DNA of 64,000 nt from Pedobacter riviphilus (GTDB taxonomy: Bacteria > Bacteroidota > Bacteroidia > Sphingobacteriales > Sphingobacteriaceae): the NCBI RefSeq assembly GCF_014692875.1, contig NZ_CP061171.1:4216001-4280000 (forward strand), written 5' to 3'. Below, piece after piece: positions 34,661-44,614 of the stretch (the stretch's first letter is position 1; every line of letters begins with the position of its first letter). A program made the translations under genes and the position numbers. The notes under the pieces are model-generated. The model made no database searches. It was not told the DNA's origin and worked only from the letters and a program-made list of their open reading frames with translations.

Positions 34661-35785
34661 GTGCATAAAAGGAATATCTACTACACCACCGCTACATTCA
34701 GAATTATTGCTTTTGTAATACTGGGCCAGCTATTAAGTTTTAATGTAAAAGCACAAAAAACAATAAAACCCAATGTAATTGCATATTATACAGGGCAAAA
34801 TACAGTGATAGACAGCTTCCCAATTGAAAAATTGAGCCACCTGATTTACAGCTTTGGGCACTTAAAGGGCGATAGTCTGAATATCCGATCGGCTAAGGAT
34901 TCTGCACTGATTTCGAAAATGATCAGTTTAAAAAAGCGTAATCCCGATTTAAAGGTAATGATTGCCATGGGCGGCTGGAGTGCTTGCCAAAACTGCTCTG
35001 AAGTATTCAGCAGGGCTAACGGGCGGAAAACATTTGCTAAAACCACTAAAGAAATACTCAACTTTTTCCATGCCGACGGAATAGATATTGATTGGGAGTA
35101 CCCGGCGGTGTTAGGCTTTCCAGGGCACAGGTATACGGTAGAGGACAAACACAATTTCACTTTATTAATTAAAGAATTACGTAAAAAATTGGGCAAAAAG
35201 GCAGAAATTAGCTTTGCTGCCGGTGGTACAAAAAACTGCATCGATTCTTGTTTCGAATGGGACAAAGTCATGCCTCTGGTAAACCGGGTTAATGTAATGA
35301 GTTACGATCTGGTAAGCGGGTACGCAACACTAAGCGGTCATCACACCCCATTGTATGCTACCGCAAAACAACCTTTATCAGGCGATTATGCAGTAAAAAC
35401 ACTAATCGATTTAGGCGTACCCACTCAAAAAATTGCACTGGGTGCAGCATTTTATGCCCGTATTTTCGAAAATACCACGGATGCAGGCCAGGGCTTATAT
35501 CAGCCAACAAAATTTTTAAGAGGTGTTTCTTTTAAGGATTTCAGCAAACAGTTTGCAGCAGAAAATGGCTATACCTATTATTGGGATGAGACAGCCAAAG
35601 CGCCATATTACTATAATCCACAAACAAGGTATCTTGCTACTTTTGATGATGCTAAATCAATTTCATTAAAAACCAAATATGTAATTGATCAAAAATTAAA
35701 TGGCATCATGTTCTGGGAATTAACTGATGATGCTTATAATAATGGCTTACTGGATGTGATTGACAAAACAATTAAAGGATTATAA
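34661..35785 (+). CDS. glycoside hydrolase family 18 (chitinase-like)
   Basis: A 374-residue secreted enzyme starting at GTG (MHKRNIYYTTATF...), with a signal peptide ending near residue 31 (FNVKAQ). The GH18 catalytic motif DGIDIDWEYP is at 139-148 with acid Glu 146; VMIAMGGWS (99-107) is the SxGG-type strand, and MSYDLVSGYAT and GIMFWELTDDAYN complete the barrel signature. It should cut chitin or other GlcNAc polymers. It starts 18 bases after the preceding gene and its last six bases overlap the convergent CAP gene. Confidence 0.93.
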   Translation: MHKRNIYYTTATFRIIAFVILGQLLSFNVKAQKTIKPNVIAYYTGQNTVIDSFPIEKLSHLIYSFGHLKGDSLNIRSAKDSALISKMISLKKRNPDLKVMIAMGGWSACQNCSEVFSRANGRKTFAKTTKEILNFFHADGIDIDWEYPAVLGFPGHRYTVEDKHNFTLLIKELRKKLGKKAEISFAAGGTKNCIDSCFEWDKVMPLVNRVNVMSYDLVSGYATLSGHHTPLYATAKQPLSGDYAVKTLIDLGVPTQKIALGAAFYARIFENTTDAGQGLYQPTKFLRGVSFKDFSKQFAAENGYTYYWDETAKAPYYYNPQTRYLATFDDAKSISLKTKYVIDQKLNGIMFWELTDDAYNNGLLDVIDKTIKGL

Positions 35786-36262
35786 GGAGCCACCAAAGGT
35801 TACTACCCAATAATTTTGTGCTGTACCTGCACCTGCCGCTTTACTTTTAGCATCCATCATGGCTTTACAATGGCTTACACTATTTTTCCACGCGGTAATA
35901 ACCAGATCAACCTCACTATATCCCTTGGCCAAATTTTCGCCCCTAAAATCGCCTGTGTAACCCGCACCCAATGCGCGCTCGGCAGGGGTACCACCATCCG
36001 GAGATAAATGATCAAAATAGTTTTGTTGTGCCATATCTTTCGCATGGCTTATTGCAGCATTTTGCAATTGGATATTTAAAGATAAATCAGGCACTGGTGG
36101 CATATATTCAGTACCACAATTACATCCGCGCTGTCTTAGTAAATTAATCTTATCAATCAGTAAGCTCGCATTACTTTCTGGTACCGTTATCTCATCCTTT
36201 TTGCACTGCATCAATAAAGCGCAGAGTAACATACCAGCAAACATGATTAGGTATTTTTTCAT
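35780..36262 (-). CDS. CAP-domain (SCP/PR-1-like) lipoprotein
   Basis: A 160-residue protein with a lipoprotein signal (MKKYLIMFAGMLLCALLMQC, Cys 20). The CAP domain spans about 33-158: LLDKINLLRQRGCNCG, LNIQLQNAAISHAKDMAQQNYFDHLSPDGGTPAERALGAGY, GENLAKGYSEVDLVITAWKNSVSHCKAMMD and YWVVTFGG. His 74-75 region and the two GENL/HC His are the usual cavity residues. Bacterial CAP lipoproteins are common in Bacteroidota; their function is unknown. Its end overlaps the convergent GH18 gene. Confidence 0.9.
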   Translation of the reverse strand: MKKYLIMFAGMLLCALLMQCKKDEITVPESNASLLIDKINLLRQRGCNCGTEYMPPVPDLSLNIQLQNAAISHAKDMAQQNYFDHLSPDGGTPAERALGAGYTGDFRGENLAKGYSEVDLVITAWKNSVSHCKAMMDAKSKAAGAGTAQNYWVVTFGGSL

Positions 36263-36330
36263 ATTTTATTTTACACTGCAAATGGAGGCAGCTATAATGC
36301 TACCTCCAAATTAAATATTTGCTTTATAAA

Positions 36331-37158
36331 CTAGAAAGCCCTTTCTCTACCCAGGTAAATGTTTTTACCTGTATAAAAAGTATTACCAGATGGACCAGGC
36401 GAACCACTATCACCTTCCATTTGCATGTTGATGATCAGCCACATGGGTTTGTTTACAGAATTGCTCATGGTATGCTTAGCCACCCAAACATTATCAATAT
36501 AATAATGGCAGTCTACATCCGTTGCACTTACTTTATTGTACCAGCATTTGTAGTTATGATACGAGCCCGCATTAGAAACCGCTGTAAGTTTATTCTCCCA
36601 ACCTCCATCGTATGTATTCTGCCAATTGGTGTTGTTGCCTTTAAACTCCATAATATCACTTTCAGGTGGCCACGAATTAACGCCGGTAATCCAGAATGCA
36701 GGCCAGGTACCTTTACTCGTTGGTACGGCAAAATCGCCTGAAATGGTATAACTAGGAAACTGATCGTTAATTAGCACCTGTTGCTTGGCATGGCATGCGC
36801 CAGAATTATACCAAATAGCTACATTGGTAAAGCCGTTAGCTGTACTATTTCCAGGGGATGAAGCTAAGCGGGTAGCTTTAATGGTTAATACTCCTCCGCT
36901 CAACGAGATCTGGTTATGATTGGTACTACTGCCCACCATACGGGCAGATCCGTTATGATCGGTGCCCCAGGGATAATTATAATTCCATTGTGCCTCGAAA
37001 TTAGTGTAATCGGCGAAAGAGGCGCCATCAATCAATGTTTCCCAGGCTTTAACCTGACCTTTTTCTGCTTTAACTTCAGTCTTATCTTTCTTACAAGATA
37101 AAAGCCCGATAAATAGGCATACCAATAGCAGAGACCATTTCATTGTTTCTTTTCTCAT
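36331..37158 (-). CDS. glycoside hydrolase family 16-like lipoprotein
   Basis: From the ATG at 37158 (MRKETMKWSLLLVCLFIGLLSC; or 37143, MKWS) this is a lipoprotein of about 275 residues; the far longer start at 37254 lacks a signal peptide. The GH16 catalytic pattern ExDxxE is seen as PPESDIMEFKG, flanked by SKGTWPAFWITG and NYKCWYNKVSATDVDCHYYIDNVWV, the usual strands. It should cut beta-1,3/1,4 glucans or galactans; the exact polymer cannot be told. A TAAATTTG box on the minus strand at 37348-37341 may be its promoter. Confidence 0.85.
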   Translation of the reverse strand: MRKETMKWSLLLVCLFIGLLSCKKDKTEVKAEKGQVKAWETLIDGASFADYTNFEAQWNYNYPWGTDHNGSARMVGSSTNHNQISLSGGVLTIKATRLASSPGNSTANGFTNVAIWYNSGACHAKQQVLINDQFPSYTISGDFAVPTSKGTWPAFWITGVNSWPPESDIMEFKGNNTNWQNTYDGGWENKLTAVSNAGSYHNYKCWYNKVSATDVDCHYYIDNVWVAKHTMSNSVNKPMWLIINMQMEGDSGSPGPSGNTFYTGKNIYLGRERAF

Positions 37159-37449
37159 TTTTTTGATTTTAGGTAAATATTTGGTTAATTGTAAAAGCTT
37201 TATGCTTGATCTTAACTTCATAAAAACCCGAAATACAACCACATTTACAATCAAAAAACTGTAAATCGGCTTGTACTTAATTAGGTAATTTGGTTAGATC
37301 ACTTGCAGCACATCAAGATTAAAACTGACATGCATGTAAGCAAATTTATACATACCTTCACTAAAAAATAAGGGGCTAAATCGTAAAAATAGAGTGGTAA
37401 AATGGGAGTTGTATTTCGTTTCCTGTAAAAACTATAAAAACCATATAAA

Positions 37450-37487
37450 GCAAAAGCCTGGTCACAAAATTGTGATCAGGCTTTTGC
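37450..37487 (-). terminator. terminator of the lipoprotein gene at 37502
   Basis: GCAAAAGCCTGGTCACAA (37450-37467) pairs with TTGTGATCAGGCTTTTGC (37470-37487), 18 pairs with one mismatch and a two-base gap in the loop. It lies 15 bases after the stop. Confidence 0.75.
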
Positions 37488-37501
37488 TAGTTGTTTAGAA
37501 T

Positions 37502-38302
37502 CTATTTACAGTTATAAACTAAACTCAAAGTAGTTGTAGTTGTATCGTTTGCACTTCCACCATTATTAATGTGGCTTTTGATCACGATCGAAGTTGCATT
37601 GCCTTTAGCATCAAAAACATAAGAATATTCCTCTGTCTCTACATTAATCAAGTCGCTCGAAATTGTAACTGATTTTTTAAGTACGTTTTTGGATGCTTTT
37701 CCAAAATAATTACCCGGAATGTAATCCACTATAGTAGAAATTGGATCAACCATCTGGCAAGCATTTACCGCAATCTCGCTCGAATATTCATAATTGGTTG
37801 TTTCTATACTTCCATCTTCGGCATAGGTTACTTTGATCTGTGTTAAATTACCCCCTGTATAGCTAAGTTCGGCAGTAGAATTCAGTTTATTCAGTAAATA
37901 GCTTTTAATTACTGTTACATAACCATCAGCATTATAAGTGTAAGTTCTTGTTGCGCTTACACCCGGAAAAAAGTCAGATAAATAACTGGATACCGCCTTT
38001 CCGTTCGCCAGGGTAAGTTCTGTTTTTTCACCACTTGGGAGCATACCCGTAATTTTTGTAGCAGAGTAGGTATAAACCATCGTTTCATTATCGCTGGTTG
38101 CACTCACTAACTTACCAGAAGCATCATATTTATAGCTGATGGCAACTTCGCCCAATGCATCGAAATTAGTCTTTAAGCTCATGAGCTTACAACCATTTCC
38201 ATTAGGATCAGGCTTGGCATTCCAATTAATTTCTTTTTTACAACCCGCTATTGCAATAATTGCAACCAGGGTTACCATCACATATTTAATTGTTTTTTGC
38301 AT
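37502..38302 (-). CDS. YD-repeat-like lipoprotein of unknown function
   Basis: A 266-residue lipoprotein (signal MQKTIKYVMVTLVAIIAIAGC, Cys 21). The rest is a run of beta-strand repeats: ISYKYDASGKLVSATSDNETMVYTY, TYTYNADGYVTVIK, AELSYTGGNLTQIKVTYAEDGS and YSYVFDAKGNATSIVIKS, like the RHS/YD-type beta repeats of DUF4595-like Bacteroidota surface lipoproteins. No catalytic site is seen. The function is unknown. Confidence 0.8.
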   Translation of the reverse strand: MQKTIKYVMVTLVAIIAIAGCKKEINWNAKPDPNGNGCKLMSLKTNFDALGEVAISYKYDASGKLVSATSDNETMVYTYSATKITGMLPSGEKTELTLANGKAVSSYLSDFFPGVSATRTYTYNADGYVTVIKSYLLNKLNSTAELSYTGGNLTQIKVTYAEDGSIETTNYEYSSEIAVNACQMVDPISTIVDYIPGNYFGKASKNVLKKSVTISSDLINVETEEYSYVFDAKGNATSIVIKSHINNGGSANDTTTTTLSLVYNCK

Positions 38303-38335
38303 TAAAATTTCCGGTTAAGAGGTTAAAATATTCAT

Positions 38336-38343
38336 CAAAGATA
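38336..38343 (-). promoter_or_regulatory. candidate -7 box for the lipoprotein gene at 37502
   Basis: Minus strand TATCTTTG matches TAnnTTTG exactly, 33 bases before the ATG at 38302. It touches the stop codon of the upstream esterase gene, so the lipoprotein can be expressed on its own. Confidence 0.45.
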
Positions 38344-39258
38344 TTAAAATTTCTCTTTTTTCATCCAGGCTGCCAACAAGTTAAACCAATCTACATCAGA
38401 AGTTTTGTTAATTAAACCAAAACCATGACCACCTTTTTCGTAAAGGTAAATATCGGTATCTACCTTATTCTTTTTCAGTGCCTCGTTCATAAGTACACTA
38501 TTTTCATAAGGCACGGTTTTATCATCTTTAGCATGTACTAAGAAAGTAGGAGGCGTTTTTTTGTTCACATTTTTATTGGCAGAGAAATAATGTTTTAAAC
38601 TATCAGCAGGATTTGGTCCCAACAAATTCTTCATGGTACCAGTATGTACTGATTCTTCAAAACTGATTACAGGATAAATTAATACAGCAAAATTTGGCCT
38701 CAGCGCTATCTTTTCAGGATCGGTAATTTTAAGATCGTTATAATGTGCAACCAAAGTAGAAGCAAAATGCCCTCCGGCAGAAAAACCCATAATTCCGATC
38801 CTATTGGCTTTAATTCCGTATTTTTTTGCATTTTTTCTAATCAGATAAATGGCTTGTTGTGCATCCTGTAAGGGGCCATAAGTTTTATCAACCATAATCT
38901 GATCGCTTGGTAACCGGTACTTCAATACAAAAGCAGTAACCCCAATAGCATTAAATCTTTTGGCTACATCGGTTCCTTCATGACTAAATGCCAAAGCACC
39001 ATAACCTCCACCTGGGCAAATGATTACCGCGGTTCCTGTAGCGATATTTTTAGGTGCTTCGAAAACCGTAAACGTAGGTACCGATACTTTGGTAACACTC
39101 AAGGTACCATTTGCACGTACTTCTGTATTTTCTACATAATCAGCAGGTGTGGTTTTAGCTCCGGGAATTTCTCCTGAATACAAGGGCACAACTTCTTGTG
39201 CATTAACATAATGAATTGCCATAAGCAACAAAATTACAATGATGGATGATTTTGCCAT
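38344..39258 (-). CDS. secreted alpha/beta hydrolase (BD-FAE/acetyl-xylan esterase-like)
   Basis: A 304-residue protein with a signal peptide (MAKSSIIVILLLMAIHYVNAQ). The fold marks are VIICPGGGYGALAFSHEG (oxyanion), GIMGFSAGGHFASTL (nucleophile Ser in GFSAGG), VHAKDDKTVPYENS (Asp) and KGGHGFGL (His). It resembles esterases that remove acetyl or feruloyl groups from plant polysaccharides. Its place beside GH18 and GH16 genes suggests a role in polymer breakdown, but no shared operon is seen. It starts 10 bases after the prfB stop. Confidence 0.88.
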   Translation of the reverse strand: MAKSSIIVILLLMAIHYVNAQEVVPLYSGEIPGAKTTPADYVENTEVRANGTLSVTKVSVPTFTVFEAPKNIATGTAVIICPGGGYGALAFSHEGTDVAKRFNAIGVTAFVLKYRLPSDQIMVDKTYGPLQDAQQAIYLIRKNAKKYGIKANRIGIMGFSAGGHFASTLVAHYNDLKITDPEKIALRPNFAVLIYPVISFEESVHTGTMKNLLGPNPADSLKHYFSANKNVNKKTPPTFLVHAKDDKTVPYENSVLMNEALKKNKVDTDIYLYEKGGHGFGLINKTSDVDWFNLLAAWMKKEKF

Positions 39259-39268
39259 TATTTTTATT

Positions 39269-40343
39269 TTAAAATTCCATTAAATATGCTTTTAAAAACC
39301 CGTTAATATCGCCATTTAAAACCGCATCAGGATTGGAGGTTTGATAATTGGTCCGATGATCTTTTACCCTTCTATCGTCGAGCACATAACTTCTGATCTG
39401 CGAGCCCCATTCAATTTTCTTTTTCGATCCCTCTACCGCAGCAATAGCTTCATTACGTTTCCGTTCTTCAATTTCATATAATTGAGATTTTAATAAACGA
39501 ATGGCATTCTCTTTATTCTGCAACTGCGATCGCGACTCCTGGTTTTTAATAATAATACCCGATGGTTTGTGGTATAAACGCACAGCTGTTTCAACTTTAT
39601 TTACATTTTGTCCGCCTGCTCCACCAGCCCTAAATGTTTCGAATTCTATATCAGCAGGATTAATATCAATCTGTATGCTGTCGTCAACCAAGGGGTAAAC
39701 ATAAACAGAAGCGAAAGATGTATGCCTGCGGGCATTCGAATCGAATGGAGAAATCCGAACCAAACGATGCACCCCATTTTCGCCTTTTAGGTAACCATAA
39801 GAAAAATCGCCATCAAACTGGAGTGTTACCGATTTTATGCCCGCAACCTCCCCTTCCTGGCTGTCCTGTTCGGTAATTTTATAACCGTTCTTTTCGCCCC
39901 ACATCATATACATGCGCATCAGCATATAAGCCCAATCACAGCTTTCAGTTCCACCGGCTCCGGCAGTAATCTGTAAAACGGCAGAAAGCTGGTCTTCTTT
40001 GCTACGGAGCATATTTTTAAGTTCCAGCTCTTCTACGGCAGTTTTACTGATTTCGAACTGGTCTTGTAATTCTTTTTCAGAAGCATCACCCGATTGAAAA
40101 AATTCGAACATTACTGCAGCATCTTCAACCGCATTATTGGTTTGGTTAAAGCCATCCGTCCATTTTTTCTTTGAACTGATTTCGGCAAGAATTTTTTCTG
40201 CTTTTTTAGGGTCGTCCCAGAAATCGGGCGCCATTGTTAATTTTTCTTCTTCGCGGATGGCGTAAAGTAGCTCATCAACGTCAAAGATACCTCCTCAGCG
40301 ACGTTACTCTGTCCCTTAAATCTTGAATATTTTCTTTGGTCAT
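39269..40343 (-). CDS. prfB: peptide chain release factor 2, with programmed +1 frameshift
   Basis: RF2 ends translation at UGA and UAA. The gene starts at ATG 40343, reads 20 codons to an in-frame TGA at 40283-40281, then shifts +1 (skipping 40283) and continues from GAC at 40282, giving 357 residues, close to E. coli RF2 (365). The shift site is AGGAGG (40295-40290), TAT, CTT TGA C: a Shine-Dalgarno-like element just before CTTTGAC. The SPF tripeptide ([15 protein letters not shown]) that reads the stop codon and the GGQ motif ([16 protein letters not shown]) of the catalytic centre are present. Reading from MAPDFW at 40234 would miss the first 36 residues. Confidence 0.96.
40279..40295 (-). 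promoter_or_regulatory. prfB: prfB autoregulatory frameshift site
   Basis: Minus strand reads AGGAGG TAT CTT TGA C. The slippery CTT followed by the TGA stop and C, with a ribosome-binding-like hexamer three bases before the slip codon, is the classic RF2 signal. When RF2 is scarce the ribosome slips and makes more. Confidence 0.95.
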
Positions 40344-40497
40344 GGCAACAAATATATAAAATCGCTTTGAGCATAATGCATGGCGGAAAGCGATTTCAAT
40401 TAAACTGACCCCTTACTGTTTATTAATCAATTTTCTTTATTAATCCAGCAGGCACCAGAACTAATTAACTAATGACAAATGAGCGAGTGAACCACTC

Positions 40498-41808
40498 CTA
40501 TTTCTTCATCAACATATAATCTAAAGTAAGATTAGAAAGTAATTTAACACCCAATACGAAGCCGCTTTCATCAAGATAAAAATCGGGGGTATGGTGCGAC
40601 GGCGCTTTTAAAGGATCTTTACCTTTTGGCATTCCTCCTAAAAACACAAATAAGCCTGGCACCTTTTCCTGAAAGAAAGAGAAATCTTCAGCGCCAGTAA
40701 CGGGAGGCTTTAATTTCACATGGTCCTTACCTGCTGTAGCCTCCATACTTGGCAACATCTTTTCGGTTAACGCAATGTTATTAAAGGTAACGGGATAATG
40801 ATTACTGTAGGGGATTTTAACTTCGGCTGTAGCCCCACCTGCTTCGGCCGTTTTGGTAGCGATGGTTTTTATACGTTCGATAAACATGGCCTCATCTTCT
40901 TTACTAAAGTTGCGTACCGTGCCCAACATTTCTACCTTTTCGGGGATAATGTTCGAGCGTACACCACCATTAATAGCACCAATGGTAACTACACCCGGGT
41001 TTTCGGTCACATTTAAATTTCTACTTACAATGGTTTGAAGGTTATTGATAATCTGAGCCGAAATCACCACCGGATCGATACTGCTCCATGGGTAAGCTCC
41101 ATGCGCCTGTCGGCCGGTAACGGTAATTTTCATATCGTTTACAGCAGCCATTGTTCCGCCCGGACGGTAAGTTACGTCGCCGACCTCGGTTTGAGAATTG
41201 ATGTGTAAACCAAAAATTACATCAACCTTAGGGCTTTCAAGTACGCCCTCCTTAATCATTAACGCTGCCCCACCTTCATCTCCGGCAGGTACGCCCTCTT
41301 CAGCAGGTTGAAATATGAATTTCACCGTCCCTTGAATATCTTTTTGCATAGAAGCCAGCACTTCTGCTACACCCATTAAAATAGCCACGTGGCTATCGTG
41401 CCCACAGGCATGCATTACACCTACCTCTTGTCCGTTGTACTGTGTTCTCACTTTCGATGCAAATGGAACATCTACCCGCTCGGTAACCGGCAAACCATCC
41501 ATATCGGCACGCAAAGCAACTACTGGCCCGGGTTTACCTCCTTTTAGCACACCAACTACTCCTGTTTTGGCCACACCTGTTTTTACCTGTATGCCCAACG
41601 ATTCTAAGTGTTTTGCAATAATACCAGCTGTTCTTACTTCAGTATTTCCCAATTCAGGGTGTTCGTGAAAATCGCGTCTCCAGGCAATTACTTTTTGTTC
41701 TATGGCATCAGCTTTTTTCGAAACCAATGGTCTTAAATCTGATTTTTGGGCAAAAGAATTTAATGCCAGTAGTGAAAAACCGATCAGGAATATTTTCTTC
41801 ATATTCAT
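40498..41808 (-). CDS. secreted M20D-family amidohydrolase
   Basis: A 436-residue exported zinc amidohydrolase; an ATG at 41802 (MKKIFLIGFSLLALNSFAQ) gives the cleaner signal peptide. The M20D marks are seen: ALRADMDGLPV, VGVMHACGHDSHVAILMGVAEVL (metal-binding Cys and His) , FIFQPAEEG (catalytic Glu) and TGAEDFSFF near the end. Such enzymes hydrolyse N-acyl amino acids or related amides. The exact substrate is unknown. It stands alone. Confidence 0.92.
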   Translation of the reverse strand: MNMKKIFLIGFSLLALNSFAQKSDLRPLVSKKADAIEQKVIAWRRDFHEHPELGNTEVRTAGIIAKHLESLGIQVKTGVAKTGVVGVLKGGKPGPVVALRADMDGLPVTERVDVPFASKVRTQYNGQEVGVMHACGHDSHVAILMGVAEVLASMQKDIQGTVKFIFQPAEEGVPAGDEGGAALMIKEGVLESPKVDVIFGLHINSQTEVGDVTYRPGGTMAAVNDMKITVTGRQAHGAYPWSSIDPVVISAQIINNLQTIVSRNLNVTENPGVVTIGAINGGVRSNIIPEKVEMLGTVRNFSKEDEAMFIERIKTIATKTAEAGGATAEVKIPYSNHYPVTFNNIALTEKMLPSMEATAGKDHVKLKPPVTGAEDFSFFQEKVPGLFVFLGGMPKGKDPLKAPSHHTPDFYLDESGFVLGVKLLSNLTLDYMLMKK

Positions 41809-41936
41809 AAATGAATGATTTAGTTTAGGTGCCCTAAGCTAAACAATTTTAAGGAGAGATGGAATTTGATCTTAGCTGAACAGATAATAGCAGTACCTCT
41901 GCAGGTATCGAAGCTAAGGTTTACAAAATAGATTTT

Positions 41937-41984
41937 AGAGTTGTCAACTTTAATGGCCTTTTGCTATTAAAAGCCGACAACTCT
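41937..41984 (-). terminator. stem-loop after the DUF937 gene
   Basis: AGAGTTGTC (41937-41945) pairs with GACAACTCT (41976-41984) and inside GGCCTTTT pairs with AAAAGCC with one bulge. On the minus strand the stem is followed by AAAATC, a weak U tail. It is about 60 bases after the stop at 42045. Confidence 0.5.
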
Positions 41985-42044
41985 TCTTAAGTATATATTT
42001 ACAGGTAAATCTGAAGGAAATAAATCCTAAAAATCAGTAAATAT

Positions 42045-42551
42045 TTAATTAAACATTCCCTTCAGCTTATCCATAATGCCACCACCTGTTTGGCCAGGTT
42101 GTTGCGCTTGTCCGCCGCCATTAAACATCCCGATTATATCACCCACATCAAATTTACCATCATCGCCGCCCAAACTTCCCAAAACATCTTTAAGATTAAA
42201 AGAGCTATCGTTCGGGTCGTTTGTTTTTTGGGTAAACTTGGCAATCAAACCCGGAATAATACTTGCAGCCAAAGACTTTGCCGTATCGGCATTAATGCCC
42301 AAGCCACTCAATTTATCCACAAAACTCCCCGAAGCCTGCTCAGCAACCTGGGTACCTTCCGCTTTGTTACCATTAAATATATCGGTTAATGCACCAATAT
42401 TACCTGATGATACCTGATCTTTCAGCGTATCGAAAATAGAACCAGATGCAGCCTGGATTACGGCCTCATTTTGTTCATTCGGAATAGCTGTATTGTTTAC
42501 AACACTTTCCTGTACGTTTTCACGCACCATTTCATTTAAATTTTCTAACAT
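42045..42551 (-). CDS. DUF937-like protein
   Basis: A 168-residue protein with no signal peptide. Helical N-terminus (MLENLNEMVRENVQESVVNN), then repeated FDTLKDQVSSGNIGALTDIFNG and VDKLSGLGINADTAKSLAASIIPGLIAKF, and a Gly-rich C-terminus (GMFNGGGQAQQPGQTGGGIMDKLKGMFN). This is the DUF937 arrangement, a soluble protein family without a known role. It is monocistronic. Confidence 0.8.
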   Translation of the reverse strand: MLENLNEMVRENVQESVVNNTAIPNEQNEAVIQAASGSIFDTLKDQVSSGNIGALTDIFNGNKAEGTQVAEQASGSFVDKLSGLGINADTAKSLAASIIPGLIAKFTQKTNDPNDSSFNLKDVLGSLGGDDGKFDVGDIIGMFNGGGQAQQPGQTGGGIMDKLKGMFN

Positions 42552-42707
42552 GACGTAGAATTAAAGGTTAAAATAATTGATGTACTAACAGGGACGTTGT
42601 ATTAAAGTTACAGTGTTTAATCGACATTAAAAATTCTTATTGATTTAGAACATTAAAAAGACCATTTTAAATTTTTGCTTTATTACTTTTACAAAAAAAC
42701 AAAGATT

Positions 42708-44354
42708 ATGTTACCTAAAGTAAATTTCACAGAAACTAAGGCCTACAAGTATTTAGCCGATCATTTTATAGATATTAATCAAAAAAGCATTAAAGATCTT
42801 TTTGCTGAGGATGCAGATCGTTTCAATAAGTTTTCTGTTTTTTTTGAGGATATTCTGCTGGATTACAGCAAAAACCGCGTCAGCGATGAAACATTAGCAC
42901 TATTAATTCAACTGGCACGCGAGTGTAAATTAGATGAAGCGATAAAGTCGATGTATAATGGCGATAAAATTAATGAAACCGAAGACCGTTCGGTGCTTCA
43001 TATTGCCTTACGTAATTTAAGCAATACCCCGATTTTAGTTGATGGTAAGGATGTAATGCCAGAAGTAAATGCAGTATTGGCTAAAATGGAGAAATTTAGC
43101 AATAGCATCATTAGCGGTGAATGGAAAGGTTATACCGGCAAAGCTATTACAGATGTGGTCAATATTGGTATCGGTGGATCAGACTTAGGTCCGGTAATGG
43201 TTACCGAAGCTTTAAAACACTATAAAAACCATTTAAATATTCACTTTGTTTCGAATATTGATGGCACACACATTGCCGAAACATTAGCAGATTTAAATGC
43301 AGAAACAACATTATTCCTGGTAGCTTCAAAAACTTTTACTACACAAGAAACTATGACGAATGCACACTCTGCCCGTACATGGTTTTTAGAAAAAGGCGGT
43401 AAAGAAAGTGATATTGCTAAACACTTTGCAGCATTATCTACCAATGCTAAAGACGTTTCTGCTTTTGGTATCGATACCGAAAACATGTTTGAGTTTTGGG
43501 ATTGGGTTGGCGGCCGTTACTCTTTATGGAGTGCAATCGGCTTATCTATCTCATTAAGTATAGGTTTCGACAATTTTAAACAACTATTGGCTGGTGCACA
43601 CGCAACAGATAACCACTTTAAAACTGCCGAATTTGAAAGTAACCTGCCTGTAATTTTAGGTTTGTTAGGCGTTTGGTATATCAATTTCTATAATGCAGAA
43701 ACACAGGTTATTTTACCTTACGACCAATATTTGCACCGCTTTGCTGCTTATTTCCAACAGGGAGACATGGAAAGCAATGGTAAACATGTTGATAGAAACG
43801 GTAATGAAGTTGATTATGAAACCGGGCCGATTATCTGGGGCGAACCAGGTACAAATGGTCAACATGCCTTTTATCAATTAATTCATCAGGGTACCCGGAT
43901 TATTCCTGCTGATTTTATTGCTCCGGCACAGAGCTTAAACCCATTGGGCGATCATCATCCAATTTTGCTATCAAACTTCTTCGCACAAACAGAAGCTTTA
44001 ATGAATGGTAAAACAGAAGAAGAAGTAACAGCCGAATTAAAGAAGGAAGGTAAATCTGATTCAGAGATTAAAAAAATTGCACCGTTTAAAGTATTCGAAG
44101 GCAATCGTCCGACTAACTCAATATTATTAAAAAAAGTAACCCCATATACTTTAGGCAGCTTAGTAGCCATTTATGAACATAAAATATTTGTTCAGGGAAT
44201 TATCTGGAACATCTTTAGTTTCGACCAGTGGGGAGTAGAACTGGGCAAGCAATTGGCCAAAAAGATTCTTCCGGAGCTGGCGGGCAACGAAAAAGTTTCG
44301 AGCCACGACAGTTCTACCAACGGCTTAATTAACCAATACAAGGCCTGGAGATAA
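42708..44354 (+). CDS. pgi: glucose-6-phosphate isomerase
   Basis: A 548-residue enzyme from the ATG at 42708 ([20 protein letters not shown]); the reading from 42675 adds an untypical lysine-tyrosine start. It converts glucose-6-phosphate and fructose-6-phosphate. Both signatures are present: [17 protein letters not shown] with [15 protein letters not shown], and [19 protein letters not shown] with the end motif [11 protein letters not shown]. The length matches the family (about 550). It has its own terminator. Confidence 0.97.
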   Translation: MLPKVNFTETKAYKYLADHFIDINQKSIKDLFAEDADRFNKFSVFFEDILLDYSKNRVSDETLALLIQLARECKLDEAIKSMYNGDKINETEDRSVLHIALRNLSNTPILVDGKDVMPEVNAVLAKMEKFSNSIISGEWKGYTGKAITDVVNIGIGGSDLGPVMVTEALKHYKNHLNIHFVSNIDGTHIAETLADLNAETTLFLVASKTFTTQETMTNAHSARTWFLEKGGKESDIAKHFAALSTNAKDVSAFGIDTENMFEFWDWVGGRYSLWSAIGLSISLSIGFDNFKQLLAGAHATDNHFKTAEFESNLPVILGLLGVWYINFYNAETQVILPYDQYLHRFAAYFQQGDMESNGKHVDRNGNEVDYETGPIIWGEPGTNGQHAFYQLIHQGTRIIPADFIAPAQSLNPLGDHHPILLSNFFAQTEALMNGKTEEEVTAELKKEGKSDSEIKKIAPFKVFEGNRPTNSILLKKVTPYTLGSLVAIYEHKIFVQGIIWNIFSFDQWGVELGKQLAKKILPELAGNEKVSSHDSSTNGLINQYKAWR

Positions 44355-44363
44355 AATATTATT

Positions 44364-44396
44364 AAAAAAAGCGAGTGTAAATACTCGCTTTTTTTG
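44364..44396 (+). terminator. terminator of pgi
   Basis: AAAAAAAGCGAGT and ACTCGCTTTTTTT form a stem with the six-base loop GTAAAT, starting ten bases after the pgi stop; the stem runs into a T tract on the plus strand and would also work on the other strand. Confidence 0.85.
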
Positions 44397-44614
44397 TTTA
44401 AATCTCATATTTTAGGCCATTCTTATTATTGTTTCACGCTAGTGAAAAATCCAAATTAACTTATTAATGAAATAATTGCCCGCTTTCGCCTTTGATTATT
44501 TCTAATCATTAAAAACAAATTATCTATGAAACCATCATAAGCATGTTAATTATAAATAACAAAAAAATATGCTAATGATAGCTTCATAAACCATTAAAAA
44601 ACAATTATAACCTC

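Noticed and set aside
36319..36741. A 140-codon plus-strand frame across the GH16 gene
   Set aside because: It is the antisense shadow of a protein with clear GH16 residues on the other strand.
40281..40343. In-frame TGA in prfB taken as a pseudogene or sequence error
   Set aside because: The surrounding AGGAGG-TAT-CTTTGAC is the known RF2 frameshift signal, and both frames continue correctly.
42076..42417. Plus-strand frames of about 100 codons across the DUF937-like gene
   Set aside because: They are antisense shadows; the minus-strand frame has the family pattern and start.
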